Below are positions 1 through 9,250 of a stretch of DNA of 58,855 bases, piece by piece. Each line of letters starts with the position of its first letter. The stretch's first letter is position 1. The stretch is from Desulforhopalus sp. Lineage in GTDB: Bacteria; Desulfobacterota; Desulfobulbia; Desulfobulbales; Desulfocapsaceae. The position numbers and the translations under genes are program-made. The notes below the pieces were generated by a model, which saw only the letters and a program-made list of their open reading frames with translations, was not told the DNA's origin and did not search any database. The stretch is from contig JALNVI010000010.1 in the NCBI GenBank assembly GCA_023231425.1, positions 1-58,855 on the forward strand, read 5' to 3'.

Positions 1-720
1 AGCCGGAGCAGCCTCAACTTTTTTCTCCACTTCGGGAACATCAACTTTCAACAGCTCAACATCAAATACGAGGACTGAATTCGGCTCAATTACCGGTTTA
101 GCTCCCTGCTCACCGTAAGCAAGATCAGAGGGGATAACGAGATGCATCTTCATCCCGGGATTCATTAACTGCATGGCTTCGGTCCAGCCGGGGATAACAC
201 GGTTTACCTGGAATTTGGCAGGCTCACCATGCTTGTCAGTGCTGTCAAAGACAGTTCCGTCAACAAGGGAACCTGTATAGTTAACTGTTACCACATCTTC
301 TGGTTTTGCTTTGGGGCCTTTTCCTTCTTTAACAATCTCATACTGCAGACCGCTTTTAGTCAAAACAACGCCCTTTTTCCCCTTATTTTTTTCAAGGAAA
401 GCTTTCCCCTCAGCAAGGTTTTCCTTTTTCATATTTTCAAATTCAGCAAGCTGTTTGATCTGCATCTTTTTCGCAAAGGTCTCTTTGACTTTCGCCATCT
501 CATCTTCGTTCATAAGCGGGCTTTCCCCTTTAAGGGCCATCTCGACACCGTTAAAGAGAATATCCGATTTGATCCCTGCATCAAGGCTCTTGAGATAATT
601 GCCCATTTCATAGCCAAGACTGTAGCTCAGCTGACCTTCAAAATCTTTCGGCCCGTCAGCACCCATGGCCGGAACAGCAATGGTCATGCTCAGAAGTACT
701 GTTACCAGATATTTTTTCAT
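1..720 (-). CDS. FKBP-type peptidyl-prolyl cis-trans isomerase, exported (partial, 3' end outside window)
   Basis: Cis-trans isomerase for proline peptide bonds, probably a periplasmic folding factor of the FkpA/Mip type. The visible 240 residues start at ATG 720 behind AGGAG. They comprise a Sec signal peptide (Lys-Lys, then a hydrophobic core, ending near AMGAD at residues 18-22), a helical FKBP_N dimerisation region rich in Lys and Glu (about 25-125), and an FKBP catalytic domain (about 130-230). Catalytic-domain motifs include YTGTLVDGTVFDST, VIPGW, LAYGEQG and a closing VFDVELL strand. After the domain comes an acidic/Lys tail with EKKVEAAPA that is still open at base 1, so the true C-terminus is not visible. 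It lies 37 bp after the Smr gene. Confidence 0.9.
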   Translation of the reverse strand, partial: MKKYLVTVLLSMTIAVPAMGADGPKDFEGQLSYSLGYEMGNYLKSLDAGIKSDILFNGVEMALKGESPLMNEDEMAKVKETFAKKMQIKQLAEFENMKKENLAEGKAFLEKNKGKKGVVLTKSGLQYEIVKEGKGPKAKPEDVVTVNYTGSLVDGTVFDSTDKHGEPAKFQVNRVIPGWTEAMQLMNPGMKMHLVIPSDLAYGEQGAKPVIEPNSVLVFDVELLKVDVPEVEKKVEAAPA

Positions 721-757
721 TGTATTCTCCTTTAAATTGTTTCCCATTCGGGATAAT

Positions 758-1204
758 TCAGCGAAGGAAAACAAGGGTTATCCCCTGGTTTCCACGGTTA
801 AAATACTCACTCTCAACCAGTTTTGGGTAGCGCTGCAACCAGTGCTTCGCCGCCCTGAGGTTCTGTGAAAAGGCCTCTCCGGCGAGATAGCCGCCAATTT
901 TTCCAAGACTCACCTGGTAATCGAGCACCTTGCGACACTCGACCCGGATGCTGCCGCCGCGCCCACTCGATCCATAGCCATGAATCAGAACAAGAAGAGT
1001 GATTCCACCACACTTCGCCTCTCCAATTCGCTGCGCCATCCGCTGCAGGGCATCCTCAACGGTGGGCAGGCCATATTCCAGGTTAACCGTTCTGTGGCGG
1101 AATTTTTTCCGTTCGCATCCAGGAATCCGTTTGCTGCCACAAAAAGGACAAATGGCACTCTCAGCTCTGATTTTGTTTCCACAGGTCTCACAGTGAACGA
1201 ACAT
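758..1204 (-). CDS. Smr-domain protein with N-terminal zinc ribbon
   Basis: A 148-residue protein. Residues 5-24 hold a zinc ribbon of the form CxxC-x11-CxxC (CETCG and CPFCG). Residues about 40-110 resemble a small Smr (MutS2 C-terminal-like) domain: a helix with VEDAL, then a strand ending in LIHGYGSSGRGG, matching the family HGxG loop, then a helix ending in VLDYQ. Smr domains are nucleic-acid binding and often endonucleolytic; the substrate here is unknown. The pairing of a zinc ribbon with a lone Smr domain is the notable point. The gene lies 41 bp after rel, in the same direction. Confidence 0.75.
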   Translation of the reverse strand: MFVHCETCGNKIRAESAICPFCGSKRIPGCERKKFRHRTVNLEYGLPTVEDALQRMAQRIGEAKCGGITLLVLIHGYGSSGRGGSIRVECRKVLDYQVSLGKIGGYLAGEAFSQNLRAAKHWLQRYPKLVESEYFNRGNQGITLVFLR

Positions 1205-1245
1205 GATACTACCCTCTCATCTTTCCCCCCACCATTACAACTCCA

Positions 1246-3423
1246 TTACATTCGACGTGCAGTTATAACTCCGGGGAGCTGGCGAAGGTGCTGCAAAAGG
1301 GTCCGCATCTGTTCCACACCTTCCACTTCGACAACGATGGTCATTTGCGCCTGTTCCTCCGGAGAAGTGTGAGCAGTGACATCAACAATGTTAGAGCCTT
1401 CGGCAGTGATAACCCCTCCGACCTCGGCAAAGAGCCCGCGTTTGTTATCGGCCTGGAGAAAGATTGTAGTTTGAAAGGTTTTCTCAGCAATTCCGGCCCA
1501 GCTCACCGCAATCAGGCGGTGGGGGTCAGCGTTCTTGAGGTTTGGGCAGGTTGTCTTGTGGATTGAAACCCCATGTCCGATAGTGACAAAGCCAACAATA
1601 TCATCTCCCGGAATGGGGCTGCAGCACTTGCTGAGTTTGACCAGCATACCTTCCACGCCATCAATGTCGATCCCGGAGCTGTCCTTCGCGCTATTTGATC
1701 TGCCGCCACTAGCAATCTCACCAATCCTCTCAAGGCTCATTTCCATGGGGGTCCCGCCAGCTGCTGCAGGCACCTCAGCGGGCTGCAGTGCACGGGCGAT
1801 ATTCTCCACCGAAATCACACCGCTGCCCACCTTGATCAACAAATCATCAAGGGAGTTGCAACGCAGGGCTTTGAGCAGGAGACGGATATGACCCGACTTA
1901 ATAATCCTTTTCAGGGAAGTCTGATGACGGCGAATTGCCTGGTCGCAGATCTCCCGGCCAAGTTGCAGGGCTTTCTCCTTCTCTTCACGGCGCAGCCAGG
2001 AACGGACTCGGGCACGGGCGCGCCCTGTTTTGACCAGATCCAGCCAGTCTCGTTTGGGCTGTTGAGTTGCCGAAGTGATGATCTCCACTACGTCGCCGTT
2101 CTTGAGCTGATATTTCAGTGGCACATGACGATTACCGATTTTAGCACCGATGCAGTGATCCCCGATTTCACTGTGGATGGAATAGGCAAAATCGATGGGG
2201 CAGCTGCCCGCCGGCAGCTCACGCACATCGCCGCCAGGAGTAAGGGCAAAGACCTCCGGATCGTAGAGCTCAGCCATCAGGCTGTCCATAAACTCCCGCG
2301 GATCCTCAACCTCCTGCAGAGACGCAATCAGCTTCTTCAGCTCATGAAAAAGCTTCGCGTCACGGATGTTGGCACAGGAACCTTCTTTGTAGGCCCAGTG
2401 AGCGGCAATCCCTTCCTGAGCAACTTTGTCCATCTCATCAGTGCGAATCTGAATTTCGATGAAGTGGCCGTGCGGGCCCAGCACTGTGGTGTGCATCGAC
2501 TGATAGTTATTGGTCTTGGGAACGGAGATAAAGTCCTTAATACGTTCCTGAATAGGCGACCACATGGAGTGAATAATCCCGAGAGCTCCATAGCATTCCG
2601 GGATAGTATTGACGATGATGCGAAACGCAACCTTGTCATAAACTTTCTCCAGTGTAATATTCTGAGCAATGAGTTTTTTATAGATAGAATAGAGCTGTTT
2701 GGGGCGGCCATAAATACGGAGAGGATAGACCCCTCCGTCAGAGAGACTTTTCTTGAGGAGAGCAAGGACCTCATCAACGTACCGCTGACGATCCACAAGA
2801 GAGACCTTCATTTTCGCCTCTAGAGAAGCGTACTCTTCAGGATACAGATAGCTGAAAGCAGTATCTTCCAGTTCACGCTTGAGCCACTCAATTCCGAGCC
2901 GGCTGGCCAGCGGCGCGTAGATATCCATGGTCTCACGTGATATGCCAATTTGCATTTCGCGATCAACGGTCTCCAGTGAAAACATATCCTGTAATCGGTC
3001 AACGAGGCGAATCAGCAGGACCCGGATATCACTGGCAACAGCCAGCAGCATCTTCCGCATCGAATCTGCCTTGGAGGCGAGCTGAGAGTTATAGACCACA
3101 CGGGTCACCCGACTCATTCCGTCTACAATGGAGGCCACATCTTCCCCGAATTTGTGCTCCAGTTCTTTGAAAGATATCCCGCCATGACGCATCACGCCGT
3201 GCAGCATGCCGCCAAGCACAGTGTCATAATCAAGCTGCATGGAGGCAAGCGTCTGAGCCACTGCGCTGACGTGCTCAATGTACGGTTTCCCGGAAAAGTG
3301 GCACTGCCCCTTGTGCACCTTGCAGGCAAACACCCACGCTTCATCCAGATTTGCCGTAGTCGCGGGCGGCAGGTAGTTGCCGAGCAGAACCTTAAGCTCC
3401 GTTATTTCAGAATATTCACTCAT
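1246..3423 (-). CDS. rel: RelA/SpoT-family (p)ppGpp synthetase with a degenerate hydrolase motif
   Basis: Long-form RSH protein, 725 residues. The order is a hydrolase-like HD domain (about 25-180), synthetase domain (about 235-345), TGS (386-450), helical/conserved-Cys region (CCSPIPGDD) and a C-terminal ACT domain (about 650-725). The synthetase looks intact: GRPK at 239-242, Asp263 in VYDKVAFR, RIKD at 294-297 (the RxKD class), Tyr307 in NYQSMHTT and Glu323 in EIQIRT. The HD domain keeps His51, His75 and Asp142. However, the family HDxxED motif reads HGVMRH at 75-80, losing the metal-binding Asp and the Glu-Asp pair. Arg-Lys of the family RKSGxPY segment is His-Phe. I infer synthesis without hydrolysis. 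It follows proS by 11 bp. Confidence 0.93.
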   Translation of the reverse strand: MSEYSEITELKVLLGNYLPPATTANLDEAWVFACKVHKGQCHFSGKPYIEHVSAVAQTLASMQLDYDTVLGGMLHGVMRHGGISFKELEHKFGEDVASIVDGMSRVTRVVYNSQLASKADSMRKMLLAVASDIRVLLIRLVDRLQDMFSLETVDREMQIGISRETMDIYAPLASRLGIEWLKRELEDTAFSYLYPEEYASLEAKMKVSLVDRQRYVDEVLALLKKSLSDGGVYPLRIYGRPKQLYSIYKKLIAQNITLEKVYDKVAFRIIVNTIPECYGALGIIHSMWSPIQERIKDFISVPKTNNYQSMHTTVLGPHGHFIEIQIRTDEMDKVAQEGIAAHWAYKEGSCANIRDAKLFHELKKLIASLQEVEDPREFMDSLMAELYDPEVFALTPGGDVRELPAGSCPIDFAYSIHSEIGDHCIGAKIGNRHVPLKYQLKNGDVVEIITSATQQPKRDWLDLVKTGRARARVRSWLRREEKEKALQLGREICDQAIRRHQTSLKRIIKSGHIRLLLKALRCNSLDDLLIKVGSGVISVENIARALQPAEVPAAAGGTPMEMSLERIGEIASGGRSNSAKDSSGIDIDGVEGMLVKLSKCCSPIPGDDIVGFVTIGHGVSIHKTTCPNLKNADPHRLIAVSWAGIAEKTFQTTIFLQADNKRGLFAEVGGVITAEGSNIVDVTAHTSPEEQAQMTIVVEVEGVEQMRTLLQHLRQLPGVITARRM

Positions 3424-3434
3424 AACTCAATCTC

Positions 3435-5162
3435 TCAGTCGATCTGCAACTCACTGTCAATACGGGATTTCAACTCTCGAGCTGCACTTTCAGGAGCAAG
3501 AGACTCCACCTCACCGCTGCGGCGGTTACGCAACTCGAAACTACCATCCTTCTTAAAGCCGCGCCCCACGGTAATCCGCCAGGGAATACCGAGCAGATCA
3601 GCATCCTTGAACTTGATTCCAGGCCGCTCCTCACGGTCATCAAGCAGGACTTCAACACCCTCAGCCTGCAGTTCAGCATAGAGATTTTCCACCGCCCCGG
3701 TAATTTCCTCATCATCGGTATCAAGATTGACGATTATCACCTGCATCGGCGCAAGAGGCATGGGAAAGATGATCCCGTCCCTGTCATGATTCTGCTCTAT
3801 GGCTGCAGCCACCACACGAGTGACACCTATACCGTAGCACCCCATGACCAGAGGCGTCTCCTGTCCTTCGCTGTCCTGAAAGGTAGCATTCATTGCCTCA
3901 GAATAGCGGGTACCGAGTTTAAAGACATGCCCGACCTCAATACCCTCAGTAAGACTGAGCCTGCCGCCGCATTGCGGGCAGGGGTCTTTGATGGTTATCT
4001 GGCGCAGGTCAGCGACTGCTTCCGGAGTAAAATCACGGCCGCAGTTGATGTTTTTCATATGGATATTCTTTTCATTGCCACCGGCGTAGAAATTGCGCAT
4101 GACTGCCACTTCCTGATCAGCAACAAGTCGAATCCTGATTCCTACAGGTCCCAGATATCCGGTGGGAACACCCGTCGCATCGAATACAGCCTTGTCTTCT
4201 GCCAGTTCAACCTCTGAAGCACCGAGAAGATTTTTCAGCTTCACCTCCTCAACCTCCCGGTCTCCACGCAGACAAACTGCAACAAACTCAACCTTGTCGC
4301 CTTTCTCCACCCGGTACACCATGGTCTTCACCAGTTGCTGCGGATTGATACCGAGAAATTCACAGACTGTGACAACCTTGCGTTTACCAGGGGTCTCCAC
4401 CTTTTCGAGAGCCAGGGGTACAGCATCGTTACCTGCAGCAGGTGCTGCGACCTCAGCCTTCTCCATATTGGCAGCGTAATCGCAATTATTACAGACAACA
4501 ATGGTATCCTCGCCCGTAGCGGCCAGCACCATAAATTCGTGGGAATAATTACCGCCAATAGCGCCGGAATCGGCCTGCACGGCGCGAAAATCCAATCCAC
4601 AGCGGGTGAAGATACGTTTGTAGGCATCAAACATCTTCTGATAGGAAAGCAAGGATGCCTCATCACTCACGTCAAAACTGTAGGCATCTTTCATAATAAA
4701 TTCGCGACCACGCATCAGGCCGAAACGCGGGCGAATTTCATCGCGGAATTTTGTTTGAATCTGGTAAAGATTAATCGGCAGATCGCGCCAGGAATGAATC
4801 TCGCGACGGGCCAGATCGGTTATCACCTCTTCATGCGTCGGTCCAAGACAGGATTCACGTTCGTGCCGGTCTTTGAAACGCAACAGCTCCGGGCCATATT
4901 TCTGGTAGCGGCCGGTCTCCTGCCAGAGTTCGGCGGGCTGTACCATCGGCAGCAGCAGCTCCTGGGCTCCGGCACGGTCCATCTCTTCACGAACAATGTT
5001 CTCTACCTTGCGAATGGCTTTGAGACCAAGCGGCAGGTAGGAATACACTCCGGCAGTAAGTTTACGAATGAAACCGGCACGCAGCATCAACTGATGGCTG
5101 ATAACCTCGGCGTCGGCGGGAGTCTCTTTCAGGGTGGGGAGCAGGGTTTCTGAATATCGCAT
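3435..5162 (-). CDS. proS: Prolyl-tRNA synthetase (bacterial type)
   Basis: Charges tRNA-Pro with proline. 575 residues, the usual size of the bacterial type (E. coli 572). Class II motif 2 is seen as FRDEIRPRFGLMRGREF and motif 3 as GCYGIGVTRVVAAA. The long stretch between them holds the editing insertion domain that removes mischarged alanine. The C-terminus is the anticodon-binding domain (starting near APMQVIIVNLD). The reading frame is open to 5207, but ATG 5162 with CAGGAAG seven bases upstream gives the canonical MRYSETLLPT start, so I use it. It is 41 bp downstream of ispG. Confidence 0.95.
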   Translation of the reverse strand: MRYSETLLPTLKETPADAEVISHQLMLRAGFIRKLTAGVYSYLPLGLKAIRKVENIVREEMDRAGAQELLLPMVQPAELWQETGRYQKYGPELLRFKDRHERESCLGPTHEEVITDLARREIHSWRDLPINLYQIQTKFRDEIRPRFGLMRGREFIMKDAYSFDVSDEASLLSYQKMFDAYKRIFTRCGLDFRAVQADSGAIGGNYSHEFMVLAATGEDTIVVCNNCDYAANMEKAEVAAPAAGNDAVPLALEKVETPGKRKVVTVCEFLGINPQQLVKTMVYRVEKGDKVEFVAVCLRGDREVEEVKLKNLLGASEVELAEDKAVFDATGVPTGYLGPVGIRIRLVADQEVAVMRNFYAGGNEKNIHMKNINCGRDFTPEAVADLRQITIKDPCPQCGGRLSLTEGIEVGHVFKLGTRYSEAMNATFQDSEGQETPLVMGCYGIGVTRVVAAAIEQNHDRDGIIFPMPLAPMQVIIVNLDTDDEEITGAVENLYAELQAEGVEVLLDDREERPGIKFKDADLLGIPWRITVGRGFKKDGSFELRNRRSGEVESLAPESAARELKSRIDSELQID

Positions 5163-5203
5163 AATTGCTTCCTGTAAAATATTTGTAGCGGGCGGGCTCA
5201 GCC

Positions 5204-6289
5204 TCACCCTCTCTTGTTATATTCTTTGTCCATCTTGCGCAACTCACCGACAAAGACATTGAGCAGTTCATCCTCGGGAACATTCTTCCAGATAACGCCT
5301 TTCTTAAAAATGAGTCCGAATCCTTTCCCTCCGGCGATACCTATATCAGCCTGTTTAGCCTCTCCCGGACCATTCACCACACAGCCCATCACCGCCACCT
5401 TCAGCGGACTCTCCATGGTCTGGACTATCCGCTCGACCTCTTCGGCGAGACTGAAAAGGTCAATCTGGGTTCGGCCGCAGGTGGGGCAGGAGATCAGTTC
5501 GGGACCACGTATGCGGATTTTCAGAGAACGCAACAGCTCAAAGCCAACCCGAACCTCCTCAACCGGATCACGGGTAAGGGAAACGCGCAGGGTGTCACCA
5601 ATACCCTCAGCGAGCAGCATGCCGAGGGCAAGGCTTGATTTTACCGTACCGGCAATCAGTCCGCCTGCCTCCGTCACACCGATATGCAGCGGATAGTCGG
5701 TGGCAGCAGAAAGCTGGCGGTAACTGCTGATAGTAGTGAGAACGTCTGCAGATTTAATAGAGATCTTAATTTGATCCCAGCCATACTTTTCTACCAGACG
5801 AACGTTACGCAGGGCACTCTCAATCAGTGCACTGCTGTCCTTTTCATCAGGGTAACCATATTTCTCCAGGAGATCCTTTTCAATAGAACCACTGTTCACT
5901 CCCACCCGGATGGGAACACGGTGCATTTTTGCAGCAGCCACCACCATCCTGGTTTTCTCTTCTCCCCCAAGATTGCCGGGATTGATGCGAATGGCATCAG
6001 CACCGTTTTCCATGGCAGCAATGGCGAGGCGATACTTGAAATGGATATCGGCGATCACGGGAATGGAAATAGCATCACGAATTGCTCGAATGGCTCCGGC
6101 AGCCTCTTCATCAAGAACCGCTACCCGGATAATATCACAGCCAGCCGCTTCAAGGCGTTTGATCTGGGCGACAGTTGCAGCCACATCGCGGGTATCGGTA
6201 TTGGTCATCGACTGTACGGAGATCACGTTGTCACCACCAATTTTCACCGTGCCAATTGAGATCTCCTTTGTTGCGCGTCGCGTTATCAT
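5204..6289 (-). CDS. ispG: 4-hydroxy-3-methylbut-2-enyl diphosphate synthase (GcpE)
   Basis: Penultimate step of the MEP isoprenoid pathway: reductive conversion of methylerythritol cyclodiphosphate to HMBPP using a [4Fe-4S] cluster. 361 residues. The N-terminal TIM barrel has QSMTNTDTRDV and RINPGNLG. The cluster ligands are visible: Cys268 and Cys271 in SCPTCGRTQ, Cys303 in GCVVNGPGEA and Glu310. With dxr 1.8 kb upstream in the same run it gives two MEP-pathway genes in one operon. The start ATG at 6289 overlaps the tsaB stop by one base (TAATG), which suggests translational coupling. Confidence 0.96.
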   Translation of the reverse strand: MITRRATKEISIGTVKIGGDNVISVQSMTNTDTRDVAATVAQIKRLEAAGCDIIRVAVLDEEAAGAIRAIRDAISIPVIADIHFKYRLAIAAMENGADAIRINPGNLGGEEKTRMVVAAAKMHRVPIRVGVNSGSIEKDLLEKYGYPDEKDSSALIESALRNVRLVEKYGWDQIKISIKSADVLTTISSYRQLSAATDYPLHIGVTEAGGLIAGTVKSSLALGMLLAEGIGDTLRVSLTRDPVEEVRVGFELLRSLKIRIRGPELISCPTCGRTQIDLFSLAEEVERIVQTMESPLKVAVMGCVVNGPGEAKQADIGIAGGKGFGLIFKKGVIWKNVPEDELLNVFVGELRKMDKEYNKRG

Positions 6290-6996
6290 TACTTCCTCTT
6301 CTGTGCAAGATTAAGTTCAGCATCCGACTTGCGGATATAGAGTGGCACGCCATCTGCCCCCGCCACCTTCTCTCCTGCTTCAAGCTGTTCAGCACCGAGA
6401 AAGCCAAGGACCTCTGCGGCAGGATGGTTGCACCATGCAGGGGCGAAACGTGCCCTTTCCCCAAGTTCCCTGCTCAAGAGTTCACGGTAGAGAACCGCGC
6501 CATCTCCGGCAAAAAGAACAGGCCCGGCAAGGCGGGCCGCCAGTTCAAGAGGGGGAAGGACCACAGGTTCTTCACACCTGTCAAATCGTCCTTCTTTAAG
6601 CTCAAAACATTGGGCATAGACCTCTTTTTTTCGGGCATCCAACACCGCACAGATCCGTTCTCCCGGCAAAGGCTCACCGGCTCCGGCCGCCACCAGCTCA
6701 AGGGTTGAGCAGCCGAGCAGCGGCAGTCCGGCAGCAAAGGTCAATCCTCTGGCGGTGGCCATGCCGATGCGCAGCCCGGTGAAACTCCCCGGTCCGAAAC
6801 CGACAGCCACACCGTCAAGAGCGGGCCAGCTGAGTTCCAGCCCCTGCATCAGCATGTCAACTGAGGCAAGCAGCCGCCGGGAGTGAGTGAGCCCTTTAAA
6901 GGTCAATGAGGCAAGGACCTGGCCCTGCCGACTGGTGCCTTCAGTAACGGCAACAGTACAGAAGGGCGTTGCTGTGTCAAAGGAAAGGATCTTCAC
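6289..6996 (-). CDS. tsaB: tRNA threonylcarbamoyladenosine biosynthesis protein TsaB
   Basis: Non-catalytic partner of TsaD in making t6A37 on ANN-decoding tRNAs. ASKHA fold: KILSFDTATPF at the N-terminus, HSRRLLASVD, then GFGPGSFTGLRIGMATARGL, the family signature, and a C-terminal YIRKSDAE. I prefer GTG 6996, which gives MKILSFDTAT, because AGGTG lies six bases upstream. An upstream in-frame GTG at 7005 overlaps the rseP stop by 4 nt but has no Shine-Dalgarno of its own. The chosen form has 235 residues. Confidence 0.92.
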   Translation of the reverse strand: MKILSFDTATPFCTVAVTEGTSRQGQVLASLTFKGLTHSRRLLASVDMLMQGLELSWPALDGVAVGFGPGSFTGLRIGMATARGLTFAAGLPLLGCSTLELVAAGAGEPLPGERICAVLDARKKEVYAQCFELKEGRFDRCEEPVVLPPLELAARLAGPVLFAGDGAVLYRELLSRELGERARFAPAWCNHPAAEVLGFLGAEQLEAGEKVAGADGVPLYIRKSDAELNLAQKRK

Positions 6997-7001
6997 ACAA
7001 T

Positions 7002-8078
7002 TCACCTGATCAACCGTATGATATCATTATAAAAGGCAAAGATAATCAGAGTGCCAAGCAGGCCCACACCAATCTGCTGAGCGAAAGCCATTACCTTCTC
7101 GTTAATCGGCTTGCGGGTGATGGCCTCAATGGTGAAAAACATCAGGTGCCCACCGTCGAGCACTGGAATGGGCAGTAGATTGAGAATGCCGAGGTTGATA
7201 CTGATAAGGCCCATAAAAAAAGCCAGTTCTCCCCAGCCATGCCGCAGTCTGTTCCCTGCCTCCTGGGCAATGAGAATTGGACCACCGAGCTGAGACGCAG
7301 GCACATTCCCGAGCACAAGCTGCTCCATCCCTTTCAGGATGAGGGTAAAGATGTTCCATGTGCTGAGGGTTGCTTCCTTCAGGCAATCAACCGGACCAAC
7401 CCGTTTATAGATAACATCGGACCGTCCGTTAATACCAACCAGCCAGCGCTCGCCCGCTTCCTTGCCGAAGATATCCCGCGTCATCTCTTTTTCCGGAGCG
7501 ATATTCAGCTCAACCTGTTTCCCATCCCGTTCAAGGATAAAATTTAATTTTGCGCCCTTGCTTGCCCCCACCGTTTTGACCACATCGTTCCACTTGCCAA
7601 TGCGGGTTCCATCAATTTCACGGATCAGATCTCCCTCCTGCACCCCGGCACGATCGGCGGGAGAACTTTTCACCAGCCCACCAACCTCGGCATACATATT
7701 TACACCGGAAGGAACTCCACCGGCGAGAAAAACGCCAAAAAAGAGCAGAATGGGAAAAATCAAATTGAAGAGCGGCCCGGCAAGAACAATGAGAAAACGC
7801 TTCCACAGAGGTTTGTAAATAAAGGACGCGTCACGGTCAGCCTCAGAGATATTCTGCTCATTCAGGTTCTCACCAAACATTTTGACAAAGCCACCCAGAG
7901 GTATTGCGGAGAGGGCATACTCCGTTTCCCCCAGGGTTTTACTGGCGAGAACCGGCCCGAAACCGAGGGAAAATTTGAGAACCCGGACCCCCGCCATTTT
8001 GGCAAAAAGGAAATGCCCCAATTCGTGGATGAAGATAAGAACACCAAGAACAATTATAAATGCAATCAGAGTAGTCAT
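7002..8078 (-). CDS. rseP: Site-2 intramembrane zinc metalloprotease RseP
   Basis: S2P-family protease of the inner membrane that cleaves anti-sigma factors and remnant signal peptides. 358 residues. The first transmembrane helix carries the zinc motif HELGH at 18-22. One PDZ domain occupies about 125-200, whereas E. coli RseP has two. The C-terminal membrane part contains LLPIPVLDGGHL with the third zinc ligand. It lies 17 bp after dxr, in the frequent bacterial order uppS-cdsA-dxr-rseP. Confidence 0.95.
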   Translation of the reverse strand: MTTLIAFIIVLGVLIFIHELGHFLFAKMAGVRVLKFSLGFGPVLASKTLGETEYALSAIPLGGFVKMFGENLNEQNISEADRDASFIYKPLWKRFLIVLAGPLFNLIFPILLFFGVFLAGGVPSGVNMYAEVGGLVKSSPADRAGVQEGDLIREIDGTRIGKWNDVVKTVGASKGAKLNFILERDGKQVELNIAPEKEMTRDIFGKEAGERWLVGINGRSDVIYKRVGPVDCLKEATLSTWNIFTLILKGMEQLVLGNVPASQLGGPILIAQEAGNRLRHGWGELAFFMGLISINLGILNLLPIPVLDGGHLMFFTIEAITRKPINEKVMAFAQQIGVGLLGTLIIFAFYNDIIRLIR

Positions 8079-8095
8079 AAAACTCAGGAGAAGAA

Positions 8096-9250
8096 TTAGA
8101 GGGATTCAATAATTTGTGCTGCTTCTTTACGGGCACGGCTGTCAGCAGCGAGAATAGCTTCAAGTTCATCTTCCCGTCCACCATGAACTATATCAATTGT
8201 CCTCGCAACTGTCTCGGCGATTTGCAGATATTTCAGTCGACCCGCAAGAAACGCCGCCACGGCGACCTCATTGGCCGCATTGAGAACTGCGGGAAAGACT
8301 CCGCCTGCGGCGATCGCATCAAAGGCCAGCTGCAGCGCCGGAAAGATCTTAAGATCGGGTTTGTAAAACTCAAGAGATGCACAGTCTGTAAGGCTGAGTC
8401 GCTTCAGCCCCAGCTCCATTCGTTCAGGACAGGAGAGTGCATAGGCGATCGGCAATCGCATATCGGGAATACCAAGCTGCGCGATGATGGAACCGTCACG
8501 AAACTCCACTGCGGAGTGGACGATGGACTGCGGATGTACAAGGACCTCAATATCTTTTGCGGCAACATCAAACAACCAGCGCGCTTCAATAACCTCAAGC
8601 CCCTTGTTCATCAGGGTTGAAGAATCGATGGAGACTTTCGGTCCCATGTTCCAGTTAGGGTGTGCCAGTGCCTGCTCAGGGGTAATGTCAGCAAGCTCAG
8701 CCATATTTCTACCACGAAACGGCCCGCCGGATGCAGTGAGAAGAATCTTATGCAGATCCTTCCGGCGACCGGCGGCAAGCGACTGAAAAATCGCAGAGTG
8801 TTCCGAATCCACCGGCAGAAGAGCCACCCCTTTGCGACGCACAGCCTCCGTCACCAGCCAGCCGGCCATGACGAGAGTCTCTTTGTTAGCAAGGGCAATA
8901 TCCTTTCCTGCCTCAATTGCTGCAAGGGTGGGCAGCAGGCCTGCCGCGCCAACAATGGCGGAGAGAACAAGAGAGGAGTCGCCATGCGTTGCCACCGTGC
9001 GGTTTCCTTCGGAACCATGAAGGATTTCCCCTTTAAATTCCGGAATGAGACTGCGCAGTTCAACAGCCCGCACGTCATCCAGCACCGAGACCAGTTCCGG
9101 CTTGAATTCACGAATCTGACGGGCAAAAAGTTGCACGTTTTTTCCGGCAGCCATGGCGGCAACCTTGAAACGCTGCGGATACTGCCGGACAATATTGAGG
9201 GTGTTCACACCGATGGAACCGGTTGCACCAAGCAGAGAGAGTGTTGTCAT
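8096..9250 (-). CDS. dxr: 1-deoxy-D-xylulose 5-phosphate reductoisomerase
   Basis: First committed MEP-pathway enzyme: rearranges and reduces DXP to MEP with NADPH and a divalent metal. 384 residues. The NADPH loop GATGSIG is at residues 8-14. The metal and substrate sites are seen as PVDSEHSAIFQ, SGGPFRG and MNKGLEVIEA. The start ATG at 9250 overlaps the cdsA stop by 4 nt (ATGA). Confidence 0.96.
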   Translation of the reverse strand: MTTLSLLGATGSIGVNTLNIVRQYPQRFKVAAMAAGKNVQLFARQIREFKPELVSVLDDVRAVELRSLIPEFKGEILHGSEGNRTVATHGDSSLVLSAIVGAAGLLPTLAAIEAGKDIALANKETLVMAGWLVTEAVRRKGVALLPVDSEHSAIFQSLAAGRRKDLHKILLTASGGPFRGRNMAELADITPEQALAHPNWNMGPKVSIDSSTLMNKGLEVIEARWLFDVAAKDIEVLVHPQSIVHSAVEFRDGSIIAQLGIPDMRLPIAYALSCPERMELGLKRLSLTDCASLEFYKPDLKIFPALQLAFDAIAAGGVFPAVLNAANEVAVAAFLAGRLKYLQIAETVARTIDIVHGGREDELEAILAADSRARKEAAQIIESL

